This document shows positions 40,520 through 48,893 of a stretch of DNA of 64,000 nt, piece after piece. This DNA is from Candidatus Avimonas narfae (lineage in GTDB: Bacteria; Bacillota; Clostridia; Oscillospirales; Acutalibacteraceae): NCBI GenBank assembly GCA_904395335.1, contig CAJFNR010000004.1, forward strand, positions 92,604-156,603, read 5' to 3'. Below the pieces are notes generated by a model. The model searched no databases. It had not been told where the DNA came from and was given only the letters and a program-made list of their open reading frames with translations. The translations under genes and the position numbers were made by a program. Every line of letters begins with the position of its first letter. Position 1 is the stretch's first letter.

Positions 40520-42607
40520 ATGGCGACATGGACGAGCGCCTCCTATGAGGGGCGATACTTACAGCTTACGATCACCGAATCGGTCAACACCATAGCGAAC
40601 ACCTCCACGCTGAACTGGACGCTGACCTCCACCGGGGGCAGCGTCAACTATTATACCGTCGGCCCGACCACCGTTACGATCAACGGAACGCAGGTTTACT
40701 ATAAGGCCCGTACTGCATGGGATACCAAGGCTTTTCCGGCGGCGAAGGGTTCCACAAGCGGCTCGATTACCGTCGCCCACAACAGCGACGGAAAGAAAAC
40801 CATTACCGTCGGATTTTCCACCCGCGTGTATTATTCGGGCGTGAAGGAGCATGGCGGCAGCATGACGCTGACGAATATCGACCGCACCGCGCCGACCGTT
40901 TCCTGCAGCACCAGCTCCGTCACGGCCTATGGCTTCAAGATTTCCGCCAATTCGTCGGCCACGGCGGACATCTGGCAGTACAGTACAAACGGCGGCAGCT
41001 CGTGGACGCAGTTTTCTACGGCCCCCTCCACAAGCGCCAGCGTGACCCTTTCCAGCCTTTCCCCAAACACCACCTATTCGGTGCGGATGCGGGCAAGAAA
41101 GAAGTCCAATCAGGTTTACGGCACCTCCGGCACCGTTTCAGTCAAAACCCTCGGCGGTGCGGTGTTGAATAGCGCGAGTACGGTAACGGCAGACAATTCG
41201 ACGGTGACGATCTCGCTCAATGCTACCGTCTACAGCTCGTCGTACACATACACGCTGGCGCTCAAAAACGGCGGCACGACGTATCTCACCATTTCCGGCC
41301 TGTCATGGTCGGCGGGAACGTCTACCCGGACGATCACTCTCACGGCCAGCCAGCGCACCACGCTGCTGGGGAGAATGGCCTCTCTCAAATCCTTTACCGG
41401 CACCTTTGCCGTGACGACCTACAACGGCTCCACGCAGATCGGCAGTACCTCCTCCAAGACAGCGACGGTACAGACCACCGCCGCCAATTCCGCCCCGACG
41501 CTGGGCACCTTTACCTATGCCGACGGGAACAGCACGACGGTCAATATCACGGGCAGCAATCAATATCTGGTGCAGGGGTATTCCACGCTGGTTGTCACCC
41601 CCGGCACGGCCTCGGCAAAAAACGGGGCAAGCATTTCTCAATATACCGCTACCTGTAACGGCGTTTCCGTATCCAACACCACCGGGGCAGCCTTGACCGT
41701 CGGGGCGGTATCGCGCTCCGGCAGCGTGACGGCGACGCTGACCGTCACCGATTCCCGTGGCTATACCGCCAGCCGGAGCGTAACCATGACGGTGATCTCC
41801 TATTCCAGACCTCGTATTTCCTCCCTGACCCTGCGGCGGACAAACGAGATCGAACCGGAAATGCAGCTCACCTTTAACGGCAGTATCTCGGCTATTTCGG
41901 TGGGAGGGGTACAGAAAAACAGCGTGCAGTATGTGCGTTACCGGTACAAAAAAACCAACGAGGCCAGTTATGGCAGCTATGTCAGCATTTTAAGCTCCAC
42001 CACCCGGTCGGGCACCTCGTTTTCGTTCAGCAATTTGGAGCTATGCAGTCTGGACGCAAATTCGTCCTATGACTTCCATTTACAGATCCAAGACCGTTTG
42101 TATTCTTCGTCCAGCCTCGACTTGTATTATGTCGTCCCGCAGGGCACCCCTTTAATAGCTTTGCGGAAAAAGAAGGTGGGGATCAATAATCCCAACCCGC
42201 AGGCGGCGCTGGACGTGACCGGGGATATACGGGCCAGCAGCTCAATACAAGCGGCGAGCCTGCGGACGACTGGCTCGATTTATTCCGGCAGTTCCATACA
42301 GACCAGCGGAAATGTACAGGCCACCGGTAAGGTCATTATGAATGGGTACAACGTGATGGGGCTGGTTCAGGCGTCGATTCCCGATACCACCAACTTAAAC
42401 AATATTACCGCGCCGGGAATCTATTTCCGCCGTAACACTCCAAGCTCCGGTTTGAATTATCCGACTTTGAATTATGGGATGCTGGAGGTGTTCTCCTGCA
42501 GCCCCAACGTGGTGATTCAGCGTTACACCCGGCGGGATAATCCTTACACCATGTATATCCGTTCAAGGGTCAATTCTTCGTGGCAGGCATGGGTCACGAA
42601 ATCATAA
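40520..42607 (+). CDS. DUF859-type phage minor structural protein / tail fibre
   Basis: 695 residues behind AGGAGAAAA. The first 250 residues (ATWTSASYEGRYLQLTITE, TVTINGTQVYYKARTAWDTKAFPAAKGSTSGSITVAHNSDGKKT) match DUF859 proteins. Fibronectin-like modules follow. Residues 560-620 form a short beta-solenoid (QAALDVTGDIRASSSIQAASL...). The last 70 residues (IPDTTNLNNITAPGIYF ... YTRRDNPYTMYIRSRVNSSWQAW) resemble a pyocin-knob receptor domain. Likely receptor-binding fibre. Confidence 0.82.
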   Translation: MATWTSASYEGRYLQLTITESVNTIANTSTLNWTLTSTGGSVNYYTVGPTTVTINGTQVYYKARTAWDTKAFPAAKGSTSGSITVAHNSDGKKTITVGFSTRVYYSGVKEHGGSMTLTNIDRTAPTVSCSTSSVTAYGFKISANSSATADIWQYSTNGGSSWTQFSTAPSTSASVTLSSLSPNTTYSVRMRARKKSNQVYGTSGTVSVKTLGGAVLNSASTVTADNSTVTISLNATVYSSSYTYTLALKNGGTTYLTISGLSWSAGTSTRTITLTASQRTTLLGRMASLKSFTGTFAVTTYNGSTQIGSTSSKTATVQTTAANSAPTLGTFTYADGNSTTVNITGSNQYLVQGYSTLVVTPGTASAKNGASISQYTATCNGVSVSNTTGAALTVGAVSRSGSVTATLTVTDSRGYTASRSVTMTVISYSRPRISSLTLRRTNEIEPEMQLTFNGSISAISVGGVQKNSVQYVRYRYKKTNEASYGSYVSILSSTTRSGTSFSFSNLELCSLDANSSYDFHLQIQDRLYSSSSLDLYYVVPQGTPLIALRKKKVGINNPNPQAALDVTGDIRASSSIQAASLRTTGSIYSGSSIQTSGNVQATGKVIMNGYNVMGLVQASIPDTTNLNNITAPGIYFRRNTPSSGLNYPTLNYGMLEVFSCSPNVVIQRYTRRDNPYTMYIRSRVNSSWQAWVTKS

Positions 42608-42623
42608 AGGAGGCAAAAGCAAC

Positions 42624-43058
42624 ATGAAAAATATCTGGTACGGCATACAGGCGGCTTTTACCGCGCTGGGCGGCTTTTTCGGCTGGTTCCTTGGCGGGGC
42701 CGACGGCTTTCTCTATGCCCTGATCGCCTTTGTGGTGATCGACTACATCACCGGCGTGATGTGCGCCATCTCCGACAAGCAACTATCCAGCGAGGTGGGC
42801 TTTCGCGGGATCTGCCGCAAGGTGCTGATCTTCATTTTAGTGGGGGTCGGCAACATTGTGGATGTGTACGTCCTGCAAAACGGCCACGTCCTGCGCACAG
42901 CGGTGATCTTTTTCTACCTTTCCAACGAGGGGATTTCGCTCCTCGAAAATTCCGGGCGGCTGGGACTGCCCATTCCGCAGAAGCTCAAAGACATTTTAAG
43001 CCAGCTCCACAACAAGGGCGGCAACGATGAAGGAGGAAACGATCATGAAGCTGAATAA
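42624..43058 (+). CDS. Phage holin (toxin secretion/Cph1 family)
   Basis: 144 residues, AAGGAGG upstream. Three hydrophobic segments: about 6-30 (AAFTALGGFFGWFLGG), 30-50 (FLYALIAFVVIDYITGVMCAI), 68-85 (KVLIFILVGVGNIVDVYVL). The DYITGV and the following STNEGISLLEN-like text (FYLSNEGISLLENSGRLGLPIPQKLK) are diagnostic of the holin_4/Cph1 family. It permeabilises the membrane for endolysin release. Its C-terminal codons overlap the amidase start. Confidence 0.9.
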   Translation: MKNIWYGIQAAFTALGGFFGWFLGGADGFLYALIAFVVIDYITGVMCAISDKQLSSEVGFRGICRKVLIFILVGVGNIVDVYVLQNGHVLRTAVIFFYLSNEGISLLENSGRLGLPIPQKLKDILSQLHNKGGNDEGGNDHEAE

Positions 43059-44121
43059 GCTCATTTTTACGGAAAACGCCTGCTACAAGGCCGGACGGAA
43101 AATTACGCCCAAGGGGATCATGGTACATAGTACCGGGGCCAACAACCCGTGGCTCAAACGTTATGTCGGCCCGGATGACGGAAAGCTCGGCAAGAACCAG
43201 TACAACAATCACTGGAACCAGCCCATGAGCCGGGAGGTCTGCTGCCACGCCTTTATCGGCAAGCTGGCGGACGGATCGGTGGCGACCTATCAGGTGTTGC
43301 CGTGGGATCACCGGGGCTGGCACGCGGGCGGCTCCGCCAACAATACCCATATCGGTTTTGAAATCTGCGAAGACGGCCTCTCCGACCGCACCTATTTTGA
43401 CAGGGTGTATCGGGAGGCCGTCGAGCTTTGCGCCTATCTGTGCAGGCAGTACGGCCTGACCGAGAAAAATATTATCTGCCACAGCGAGGGGCACGCGCAG
43501 GGGATCGCCTCCAACCACGGGGACGTAATGCACTGGTTCCCGAAGCATGGGAAGAATATGGACGCTTTCCGGGCGGCAGTCAAGGTGGAGCTGGCCGCTT
43601 CCTCCGGTGATACCGGCAGCGAACCGGCCCCGGCTTCCGGCCTTTATCGGGTACGGAAATCGTGGAGCGACGCTGCCTCCCAGCTCGGCGCATTCAAGGT
43701 GCTGGCGAATGCGACAGCCCTTGCCGACAAAAATCCCGGCTATGCGGTTTTTGATGAAAGCGGCAGACAGGTATATCCGGCGGCCTCCGGCGGCTCTGCG
43801 GACAGCCCCCTTTATCGTGTGAGAAAGAGCTGGGCGGACGCGGCCACGCAAAAGGGTGCTTTCGCTGTTTTGGATAACGCGAAGCGGTGCGCCGACGAGA
43901 ACCCCGGATACTCCGTCTTTGACGAGGAGGGCAAAGTCGTCTATACAGGCAAGGCCGCCCCGGCTTATACCACCTACACGGTGAAGCGCGGTGACAGCCT
44001 GTGGGCGATTGCGGCCCGCACTCTCGGCAAAGGGACGCGGTACACGGAGATCAAGAAGCTCAACGGCCTAACCTCCGACCTTATCTACGCCGGACAGGTG
44101 TTGAAAATTCCGCAGAAATAA
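43045..44121 (+). CDS. Endolysin: N-acetylmuramoyl-L-alanine amidase with two SPOR-like repeats and LysM
   Basis: 358 residues from ATG at 43045, nine bases after AAGGAGG. Residues 1-180 are an Amidase_2/PGRP zinc amidase: MVHSTGANNP (zinc His), HAFIGKLADGSVATYQVLPWDHRGWHAGGSANNTHIGFEICED and the closing CHSEGHAQGIASNHGDVMHW (second His). Two tandem repeats of about 50 residues (LYRVRKSWxDAAxQxGAFxVLxNA...NPGYxVFDExGxxVY) are SPOR-like. A C-terminal LysM (YTVKRGDSLWAIAARTLGKG) binds peptidoglycan. It breaks the host cell wall at lysis. Confidence 0.93.
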   Translation: MKLNKLIFTENACYKAGRKITPKGIMVHSTGANNPWLKRYVGPDDGKLGKNQYNNHWNQPMSREVCCHAFIGKLADGSVATYQVLPWDHRGWHAGGSANNTHIGFEICEDGLSDRTYFDRVYREAVELCAYLCRQYGLTEKNIICHSEGHAQGIASNHGDVMHWFPKHGKNMDAFRAAVKVELAASSGDTGSEPAPASGLYRVRKSWSDAASQLGAFKVLANATALADKNPGYAVFDESGRQVYPAASGGSADSPLYRVRKSWADAATQKGAFAVLDNAKRCADENPGYSVFDEEGKVVYTGKAAPAYTTYTVKRGDSLWAIAARTLGKGTRYTEIKKLNGLTSDLIYAGQVLKIPQK

Positions 44122-44127
44122 CGGTAT

Positions 44128-44155
44128 GGGGCGGCCTTTCCGGGCCGCCCCTTTT
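44128..44155 (+). terminator. Intrinsic terminator closing the late operon
   Basis: GGGGCGGCC (44128-44136) pairs with GGCCGCCCC (44143-44151), followed by TTTT. Follows the endolysin gene. Confidence 0.8.
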
Positions 44156-44168
44156 CCATAGGAGATAT

Positions 44169-44588
44169 ATGATGACCGAGATAGAAAAAGAAAAAATACG
44201 TTTCTGGCGCTGCGAGGGACTAGGGTATAAGGCAATCGCCGCTCGGCTGCATCTGTCGGAGAATACCGTCAAGAGCTTTTGCCGCCGGAATCATCTGGCA
44301 GGTGTAGCCGCTGCGGAGCCAGTACTGGTCTGCCGGAACTGCGGCGCTCCGCTTGAACAGGCGCACAAGAAGAAACAGCGGAAATTCTGCTCCGCTTCCT
44401 GCCGCTATGCGTGGTGGAATGCACACCCGGAGCTGATCGACCGGCGGGCTTTTTATCCGACGGTTTGCGCCCATTGTGGAAGGGAGTTTCAGAGCTATGG
44501 CAATCAAAAGCGGAAGTATTGTTCCCATGCCTGCTATATCGCGGCCCGGTTCGGCAGATATGGCGAGCATGACGGCGGAGCAGTTTGA
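44169..44588 (+). CDS. HTH and zinc-finger DNA-binding protein of recombinase modules
   Basis: 139 residues from ATG at 44169 with AGGAGAT upstream. N-terminal HTH (EKIRFWRCEGLGYKAIAARLHLSENTVKSFCRRNHL) is sigma-4/resolvase-like. It is followed by two zinc-finger-like cysteine sets (CRNCGAPLEQAHKKKQRKFC, SASCRY, then CAHCGREFQSYGNQKRKYC, SHACY). Such proteins are regularly found directly before serine recombinase genes in clostridial elements and may act as regulators or directionality factors; that is inference. Overlaps the next small gene. Confidence 0.72.
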   Translation: MMTEIEKEKIRFWRCEGLGYKAIAARLHLSENTVKSFCRRNHLAGVAAAEPVLVCRNCGAPLEQAHKKKQRKFCSASCRYAWWNAHPELIDRRAFYPTVCAHCGREFQSYGNQKRKYCSHACYIAARFGRYGEHDGGAV

Positions 44589-44730
44589 ACGAGAAAAACG
44601 ATATCAGGCGGCCCTGTCTATCGCCCGTGATATGCTCCGGCAAGGGGTGCTTGACGAGTCAGATTTCCTGCGCGTTGAGGCCAGACTGACCGAAAAATTT
44701 CGACCGATTTTCGGCGGCTTTTTATTCTGA
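44497..44730 (+). CDS. SHOCT-like small protein before the recombinase genes
   Basis: 77 residues if started at ATG 44497 (AGGGAG upstream); internal ATGs at 44560 and 44569 are alternatives. The C-terminal part EQFEREKRYQAALSIARDMLRQGVLDESDFLRVEARLTEKFRP has the SHOCT pattern (short helical G.(I/L)(D/T)E.(E/D)F). It overlaps the upstream HTH/zinc gene by 92 bases in another phase, so the start is uncertain. It often accompanies recombinase triplets. Function unknown. Confidence 0.6.
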   Translation: MAIKSGSIVPMPAISRPGSADMASMTAEQFEREKRYQAALSIARDMLRQGVLDESDFLRVEARLTEKFRPIFGGFLF

Positions 44731-44732
44731 AA

Positions 44733-44786
44733 GCCTTTCTTTTCCCAGTGTTCATCAGTAACATCACAGAACACAGAAAGGAGGGG
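44733..44786 (+). promoter_or_regulatory. Repeated leader motif, copy 6, in front of the recombinase operon
   Basis: CCTTTCT (44734-44740) pairs with AGAAAGG (44775-44781), and GTGTTC (44748-44753) with GAACAC (44769-44774). The loop contains CAGTAACATCACA. The primary sequence differs from the accessory-gene copies, but both helices are kept with different bases. It ends in the AAAGGAGGGG ribosome site of the first recombinase. Confidence 0.55.
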
Positions 44787-44792
44787 CGTATC

Positions 44793-46133
44793 ATGCAACG
44801 CACCATTACAAAAATAGCGCCGGTGATGATCCAGCAGGCACCAAGGCTGCTTCGGGTGGCCGCTTATGCGCGGGTATCCAGCGGCAAGGAAGCCATGCTG
44901 CACTCGCTGTCGGCTCAGGTCAGCCATTACAGCGACAGAATCCAAAAAACGCCCGGCTGGATTTACGCCGGAGTGTATGCCGACGAAGCGACCACCGGCA
45001 CCAAGGACAGCCGGGAAGAGTTTCAGAGGCTGCTGGACGATTGCCGGGCCGGAAAAATCGACATGGTTATTACCAAGTCGATCAGCCGCTTCGCCCGCAA
45101 TACTGTGACGACGCTGAAAGCCATCCGGGAGCTGCGCCTGCTGGGTGTGGACGTGTATTTTGAAGAACAGAATATCCACACGCTGGGCGAGGACGGCGAG
45201 TTTTTACTCACCCTTCTGGCAGCCTATGCCGAGGAAGAAGCCCGTTCCGTATCCGAAAATCAGAAGTGGAGAATTCGGACGAACTTCGAGCAGGGATTGC
45301 CGTGGAGTGTCACCATGTACGGATACCGGCAGGTGGACGGCAGGCTCGTACTTGTTCCCGAGGAAGCGGAAATCCTGCGGCTGGCCGCTGACCTGTATCT
45401 GGAAGGCTATGGCGGAGAACGCCTGGAACGGGCGCTGGCCAAGGCCGGGGTTCGGGGCAGGCACGGCAACGCCATGACCGGCCACGGGATTATCAATCTG
45501 CTTTGCAACGAAAAAAGCGCGGGCGACCTGCTGCTGCAGAAAACCTTTGTGGAAGATCCCATTACCAAGGTGGAACGACCCAACCGGGGCGAGCTGCCGC
45601 AGTATCTTGTAGAGAACAGCCACGAGCCGATTTTCGACCGGAAAACACGGGACAGGATTCTGGCTGAACGCGCCCGCCGGGCCGCCCGGTTCCAGCCCCA
45701 TCCGCAAACCCCGTCCACCTATCCATTTACCGGTTTGATTATCTGCGGGAAGTGCGGGGCGCATTTCCGCCGGAAAATCGCCGGTGCGCCCGGCTACAAA
45801 AAGCCGGTCTGGATTTGCGACACCTTCAATTCTAAGGGGAAAAGCCTTTGTGCCTCCAAACAGATCCCGGAGGATATTCTGGAAGTTGTAACCGCACAGG
45901 CTCTGGGGCTGCCGGTATTCAATGCGGAAGCCTTTGCCGCTGCGGTCAAAGAAATCCGGGTGCCGGAGAACGGGACGCTGGTCTATGAATTTCAGGGCGG
46001 GCGCACCGTAACCAAGACATGGGAGAACCCCTCCCGCCGCCATAGCTGGAACGACGAGAATCGCGGCAAGGCACGCGCTCTGGCGCTCCGGCTGGCCGCA
46101 GGAAGGAGGGTCGCCCTATGCCAGCAGCCCTAA
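44793..46133 (+). CDS. Large serine recombinase 1
   Basis: 446 residues from ATG at 44793. N-terminal catalytic domain with LRVAAYARVSSGKEAMLHSL (nucleophile serine in ARVSS), VITKSISRFARNTVTTLKAI and EEEARSVSENQKW. Recombinase and zinc-ribbon domains follow (GHGIINLLCNEKSAGDLLLQKTF; CGKCGAHFRRK ... WICDTFNSKGKSLCASK). It recombines the prophage ends with the chromosome. First of three overlapping recombinase genes, a module common in clostridial prophages and ICEs. Overlaps gene 2 by 16 bases. Confidence 0.93.
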   Translation: MQRTITKIAPVMIQQAPRLLRVAAYARVSSGKEAMLHSLSAQVSHYSDRIQKTPGWIYAGVYADEATTGTKDSREEFQRLLDDCRAGKIDMVITKSISRFARNTVTTLKAIRELRLLGVDVYFEEQNIHTLGEDGEFLLTLLAAYAEEEARSVSENQKWRIRTNFEQGLPWSVTMYGYRQVDGRLVLVPEEAEILRLAADLYLEGYGGERLERALAKAGVRGRHGNAMTGHGIINLLCNEKSAGDLLLQKTFVEDPITKVERPNRGELPQYLVENSHEPIFDRKTRDRILAERARRAARFQPHPQTPSTYPFTGLIICGKCGAHFRRKIAGAPGYKKPVWICDTFNSKGKSLCASKQIPEDILEVVTAQALGLPVFNAEAFAAAVKEIRVPENGTLVYEFQGGRTVTKTWENPSRRHSWNDENRGKARALALRLAAGRRVALCQQP

Positions 46134-47740
46134 CCGCCCCCAAGGTCACTTTTATTCCCGCAAAGAAAGACCAGATCCCCATCAATGTACTGAGCAGCGA
46201 GGCAGTAAAGCGCCTCCGGGTGGCAGCCTATGCCCGTGTATCCACCAACAACAAGGAACAGCTTACCTCCTATGAGGCGCAGGTGGATTATTACACCCGA
46301 TATATCCAGTCAAAGCCGGACGAGTGGATTTTTGTGGAGGTCTATACCGACGAGGGAATATCCGCCACCAACACCAAGAAACGCGACGGCTTCAACCGGA
46401 TGATCGCCGACGCGCTGGCCGGGAAAATTGACCTGATTATTACAAAATCGATCAGCCGGTTTGCCCGAAACACCGTGGATACCCTAACCACCGTCCGCAA
46501 GCTCAAAGAAAAAGGAATCGACATCTTCTTTGAAAAAGAGAATATACACACCCTCGACGCAAAGGGCGAGCTGCTCATTACTATCATGTCCTCGCTGGCG
46601 CAGGAAGAAAGCCGTTCCATTTCCGAAAACGTGACGTGGGGCCAGCGCAAGCGCTTTGCCGACGGCAAGGTAAGCCTGCCTTACAAACGGTTCCTCGGCT
46701 ATACCAAAGGCCCGGACGGCCTGCCGGAAATCGTGCCGGAGGAAGCCGTAGTGGTGCGGCTGATCTACCGGCTGTTCCTTTACGGAAAATCCCCTTCCGC
46801 TATCGCCGCCTATCTCACCGACGAAGGTATCCGCACCCCAAGCGGCAAGCCGGTGTGGCGGGCCTCGGTGGTGGAAAGCATTTTGACAAATGAAAAATAC
46901 AAGGGCGACGCGCTGCTGCAAAAGAAATTCACGGTGGATTTTCTCAGCAAGAAGCAGAAAGTCAACGAGGGCGAGGTGCCGCAATACTATGTGACAAACA
47001 GCCATCCCGCCATTATCGAACCGGAGATCCACGATCTGGTTCAGTACGAGTTGAAGCGGAGGAAAGCGGACGGGCGTTGGACGAGCTGCGCCCATCCTTT
47101 CTCCGGTAAAATCTTCTGTGGCGAATGCGGCGGGGTATACGGCAGCAAGGTCTGGCATTCTAACACCCCATACCGCTGTGTGGTCTGGCAATGCAACGAG
47201 AAGCACCGGGGCCAGCACTGTACCACGCCCCATTTTACAGAGCGTGAAATGCAGGCGGCCTTTTTAGCAGCCTTCAATCAGGCCTTGGAAGAACGGGACG
47301 AAATCATAGCCGCCTATCAGGACGTGATGGACGCGCTCACCGATACCGCCGACCTCGACGCGGAACGCGGCCAGCTTCAAAACGAGATGGAAGTCACTTT
47401 GGAGTTGATCCGCAAGACCATTGACGACAATGCGCGTCATGCTTTGGATCAGCAGGAATACCAGCAGCGGTACAACGACCTTTGCCAGCGGTATGAAAAG
47501 GCGCAGGCCCGGTTAGGCGAGGTGGAAAACCAACGGCTGGAACGCACCGCCAAACGGGTGAAAATCAAGCTGTTCATGGAGCAGCTCAATGCCCGCGATA
47601 CACTGGTGGAAACCTTCGACGAGGAGCTTTGGTATTCTACCGTGGATTTCGTGACCGTACTGGAAAACAAAGAGTTGATCTTTACCTTCCGTGACGGGCG
47701 GAAGGTGCAAATTTCAAATACAAAGTGGAGGGCTGCATGA
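46118..47740 (+). CDS. Large serine recombinase 2
   Basis: 540 residues from ATG at 46118 behind AAGGAGG. LRVAAYARVSTNNKEQLTSYEAQ contains the nucleophilic serine; VYTDEGISATNTKKRDGFNRM, TKSISRFARNTVDTL and QEESRSISENVTWGQRKRF are all intact. The recombinase domain, zinc ribbon (FCGECGGVYGSKVWHS ... WQCNEKHRGQHCTT) and C-terminal coiled coil (AERGQLQNEMEVTLELIRKTIDDNA...) are complete. Probably the main integrase. The stop overlaps the third gene's start. Confidence 0.94.
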   Translation: MPAALTAPKVTFIPAKKDQIPINVLSSEAVKRLRVAAYARVSTNNKEQLTSYEAQVDYYTRYIQSKPDEWIFVEVYTDEGISATNTKKRDGFNRMIADALAGKIDLIITKSISRFARNTVDTLTTVRKLKEKGIDIFFEKENIHTLDAKGELLITIMSSLAQEESRSISENVTWGQRKRFADGKVSLPYKRFLGYTKGPDGLPEIVPEEAVVVRLIYRLFLYGKSPSAIAAYLTDEGIRTPSGKPVWRASVVESILTNEKYKGDALLQKKFTVDFLSKKQKVNEGEVPQYYVTNSHPAIIEPEIHDLVQYELKRRKADGRWTSCAHPFSGKIFCGECGGVYGSKVWHSNTPYRCVVWQCNEKHRGQHCTTPHFTEREMQAAFLAAFNQALEERDEIIAAYQDVMDALTDTADLDAERGQLQNEMEVTLELIRKTIDDNARHALDQQEYQQRYNDLCQRYEKAQARLGEVENQRLERTAKRVKIKLFMEQLNARDTLVETFDEELWYSTVDFVTVLENKELIFTFRDGRKVQISNTKWRAA

Positions 47741-48138
47741 TGGAAAACAAAACGGATATGAAACAGAATACCGGAGAACGCCGGGTGGTGCTGTACTGCC
47801 GGGTGGCAACGGATACAGATGGCGGACTGGCCTTAAAGGCACAGAAAGAACAGCTCCGCCGGTATGCCGAGGAGCAGGGATACACGATAGTGGAGGAGAT
47901 TACTGAGGTGACGAAGGGCAGCACCCTGCGCCGCGCCGGTATTCGCCGCGTGTATCAGCTCGGCTACGACAAAGCCATGGATTTCGTGCTGACCGAAACC
48001 AGCTCACGTTTTGCCCGCCCGCTCAATCTGCTGCTGCGTTTTACCCGCAAGCTGGGCGGATATGGGGTACAGGCTATCACTTGCCGGGAGGGGACGCTGG
48101 CCGCGCTGCTCCGCCCGTTTCATTCTCTGGAAGAATAA
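47737..48138 (+). CDS. Serine recombinase-like protein 3, catalytic domain only, nucleophile missing
   Basis: 133 residues from ATG at 47737 (GGAGGG upstream), overlapping gene 2 by four bases. It has only the resolvase fold: RRVVLYCRVATDTDGGLALKAQKEQLRRYAEEQGY, TEVTKGSTLRRAGIRRVY and LTETSSRFARPL. The position that is serine in ARVSS/T of the other two is alanine (CRVAT), so strand cleavage should be impossible. It has no DNA-binding or zinc domain. Inferred to be an accessory or directionality subunit that forms mixed complexes with the full-length enzymes. Confidence 0.85.
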   Translation: MMENKTDMKQNTGERRVVLYCRVATDTDGGLALKAQKEQLRRYAEEQGYTIVEEITEVTKGSTLRRAGIRRVYQLGYDKAMDFVLTETSSRFARPLNLLLRFTRKLGGYGVQAITCREGTLAALLRPFHSLEE

Positions 48139-48140
48139 CC

Positions 48141-48182
48141 AAAGCCCGCAGGTTCTATTTGATAGAGCCTGCGGGCTTTTTT
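48141..48182. terminator. Bidirectional intrinsic terminator
   Basis: AAAGCCCGCAGGTTCTA (48141-48157) pairs with TAGAGCCTGCGGGCTTT (48163-48179), with A- and T-runs on the two sides. It serves both the recombinase operon (+) and the repressor gene (-). Confidence 0.88.
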
Positions 48183-48185
48183 GTT

Positions 48186-48488
48186 TTACATGGTATTCAT
48201 CAAATCGAGCAATATCTTTTTCTGTTCGTCCGACAGAGTGCTCCATTTCGTAAACAGCGCTCTTTGCTCCTCGGTCAACGAGTTGTCCGTTTCACCGACG
48301 GAGAAAAATTGCACCAGCGTTATTCCTAATGCGCCGCATATTGCTTCTAATGTAGAAAACGTCGGAGCGTTGTTCCGATTGAACATATTAGTGATCGTGG
48401 ATTGCGCTAATCCTGATTCTTTTGCTAGCCGATACTCTGTCCAACCACGTTCATCCATTAGTACTCTAATTCTATTTTGTATATTCAT
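48186..48488 (-). CDS. XRE-family repressor
   Basis: 100 residues on the minus strand. HTH_3 text NRIRVLMDERGWTEYRLAKESGLAQSTITNMFNRNNAPTFSTLEAICGALGITLVQFF, then an acidic tail with SLTEEQRALFTKWSTLSDEQKKILLDLM. A Cro/CI-like regulator. Its ribosome site (AGGTGG on the minus strand) overlaps a repeat of the divergent promoter region, so it probably controls its own synthesis and that of the gene at 48639. Plausible lysogeny or recombinase switch. Confidence 0.88.
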   Translation of the reverse strand: MNIQNRIRVLMDERGWTEYRLAKESGLAQSTITNMFNRNNAPTFSTLEAICGALGITLVQFFSVGETDNSLTEEQRALFTKWSTLSDEQKKILLDLMNTM

Positions 48489-48489
48489 A

Positions 48490-48547
48490 ATATACCACCT
48501 ACCATTCTGTAACTATTATACTTCCCAAAAAGGTGGTATAATAGTTA
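48490..48547. promoter_or_regulatory. Divergent promoters with interleaved inverted repeats
   Basis: ATACCACCT (48492-48500) faces AGGTGGTAT (48531-48539), and TAACTATTATA (48510-48520) faces TATAATAGTTA (48537-48547), both perfect. Each second arm contains a TATAAT-type -10 box for one direction, so the two promoters share symmetric operators for the XRE repressor. Confidence 0.65.
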
Positions 48548-48638
48548 TAATCGGTAGACACAATATTACCCAAAAGGGATATATTGCGGGTTATATCGTG
48601 GCAGCTATCCGGGTATATTATTTTTAGGAGGCGGCTTT

Positions 48639-48893
48639 ATGGAACAGAGAGAATCCTTTTTTGAGTGTGTGGCTAAAGATAGCCACATCTCGGCTGAGGA
48701 TATGCGGGCACAGCTTGCAGCCCGTATTCAAAAAGGAATGAATGACCCCGATCCGGTGCGTCGGGCACAATGGGAGGAAATCCCTTGTGCCGGGGAAATA
48801 CCCACGCCGGAGGAGTGGTTAAGGTATGTGGTTGAGAGGTTACAATATGAGGACGCAGAGGCCTTGCTTCGGCGATATTTGATTGACGGTTAA
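48639..48893 (+). CDS. Small uncharacterised protein next to the repressor
   Basis: 84 residues from ATG at 48639 behind TAGGAGG. Text FFECVAKDSHISAEDMRAQLAARIQKGMNDPDPVRRAQWEEIP, then GEIPTPEEWLRYVVERLQYED. Small helical acidic proteins with this PTPEE element are frequent beside repressors in clostridial elements, sometimes labelled as Spo0A-like; no DNA-binding motif is obvious here. Expressed from the promoter divergent to the repressor. Confidence 0.62.
   Translation: MEQRESFFECVAKDSHISAEDMRAQLAARIQKGMNDPDPVRRAQWEEIPCAGEIPTPEEWLRYVVERLQYEDAEALLRRYLIDG

Noticed and set aside
40520..42607. Diversity-generating retroelement target in the tail fibre
   Set aside because: No reverse transcriptase or template repeat is present in the window, and the 3' end shows no A-biased variable repeat.
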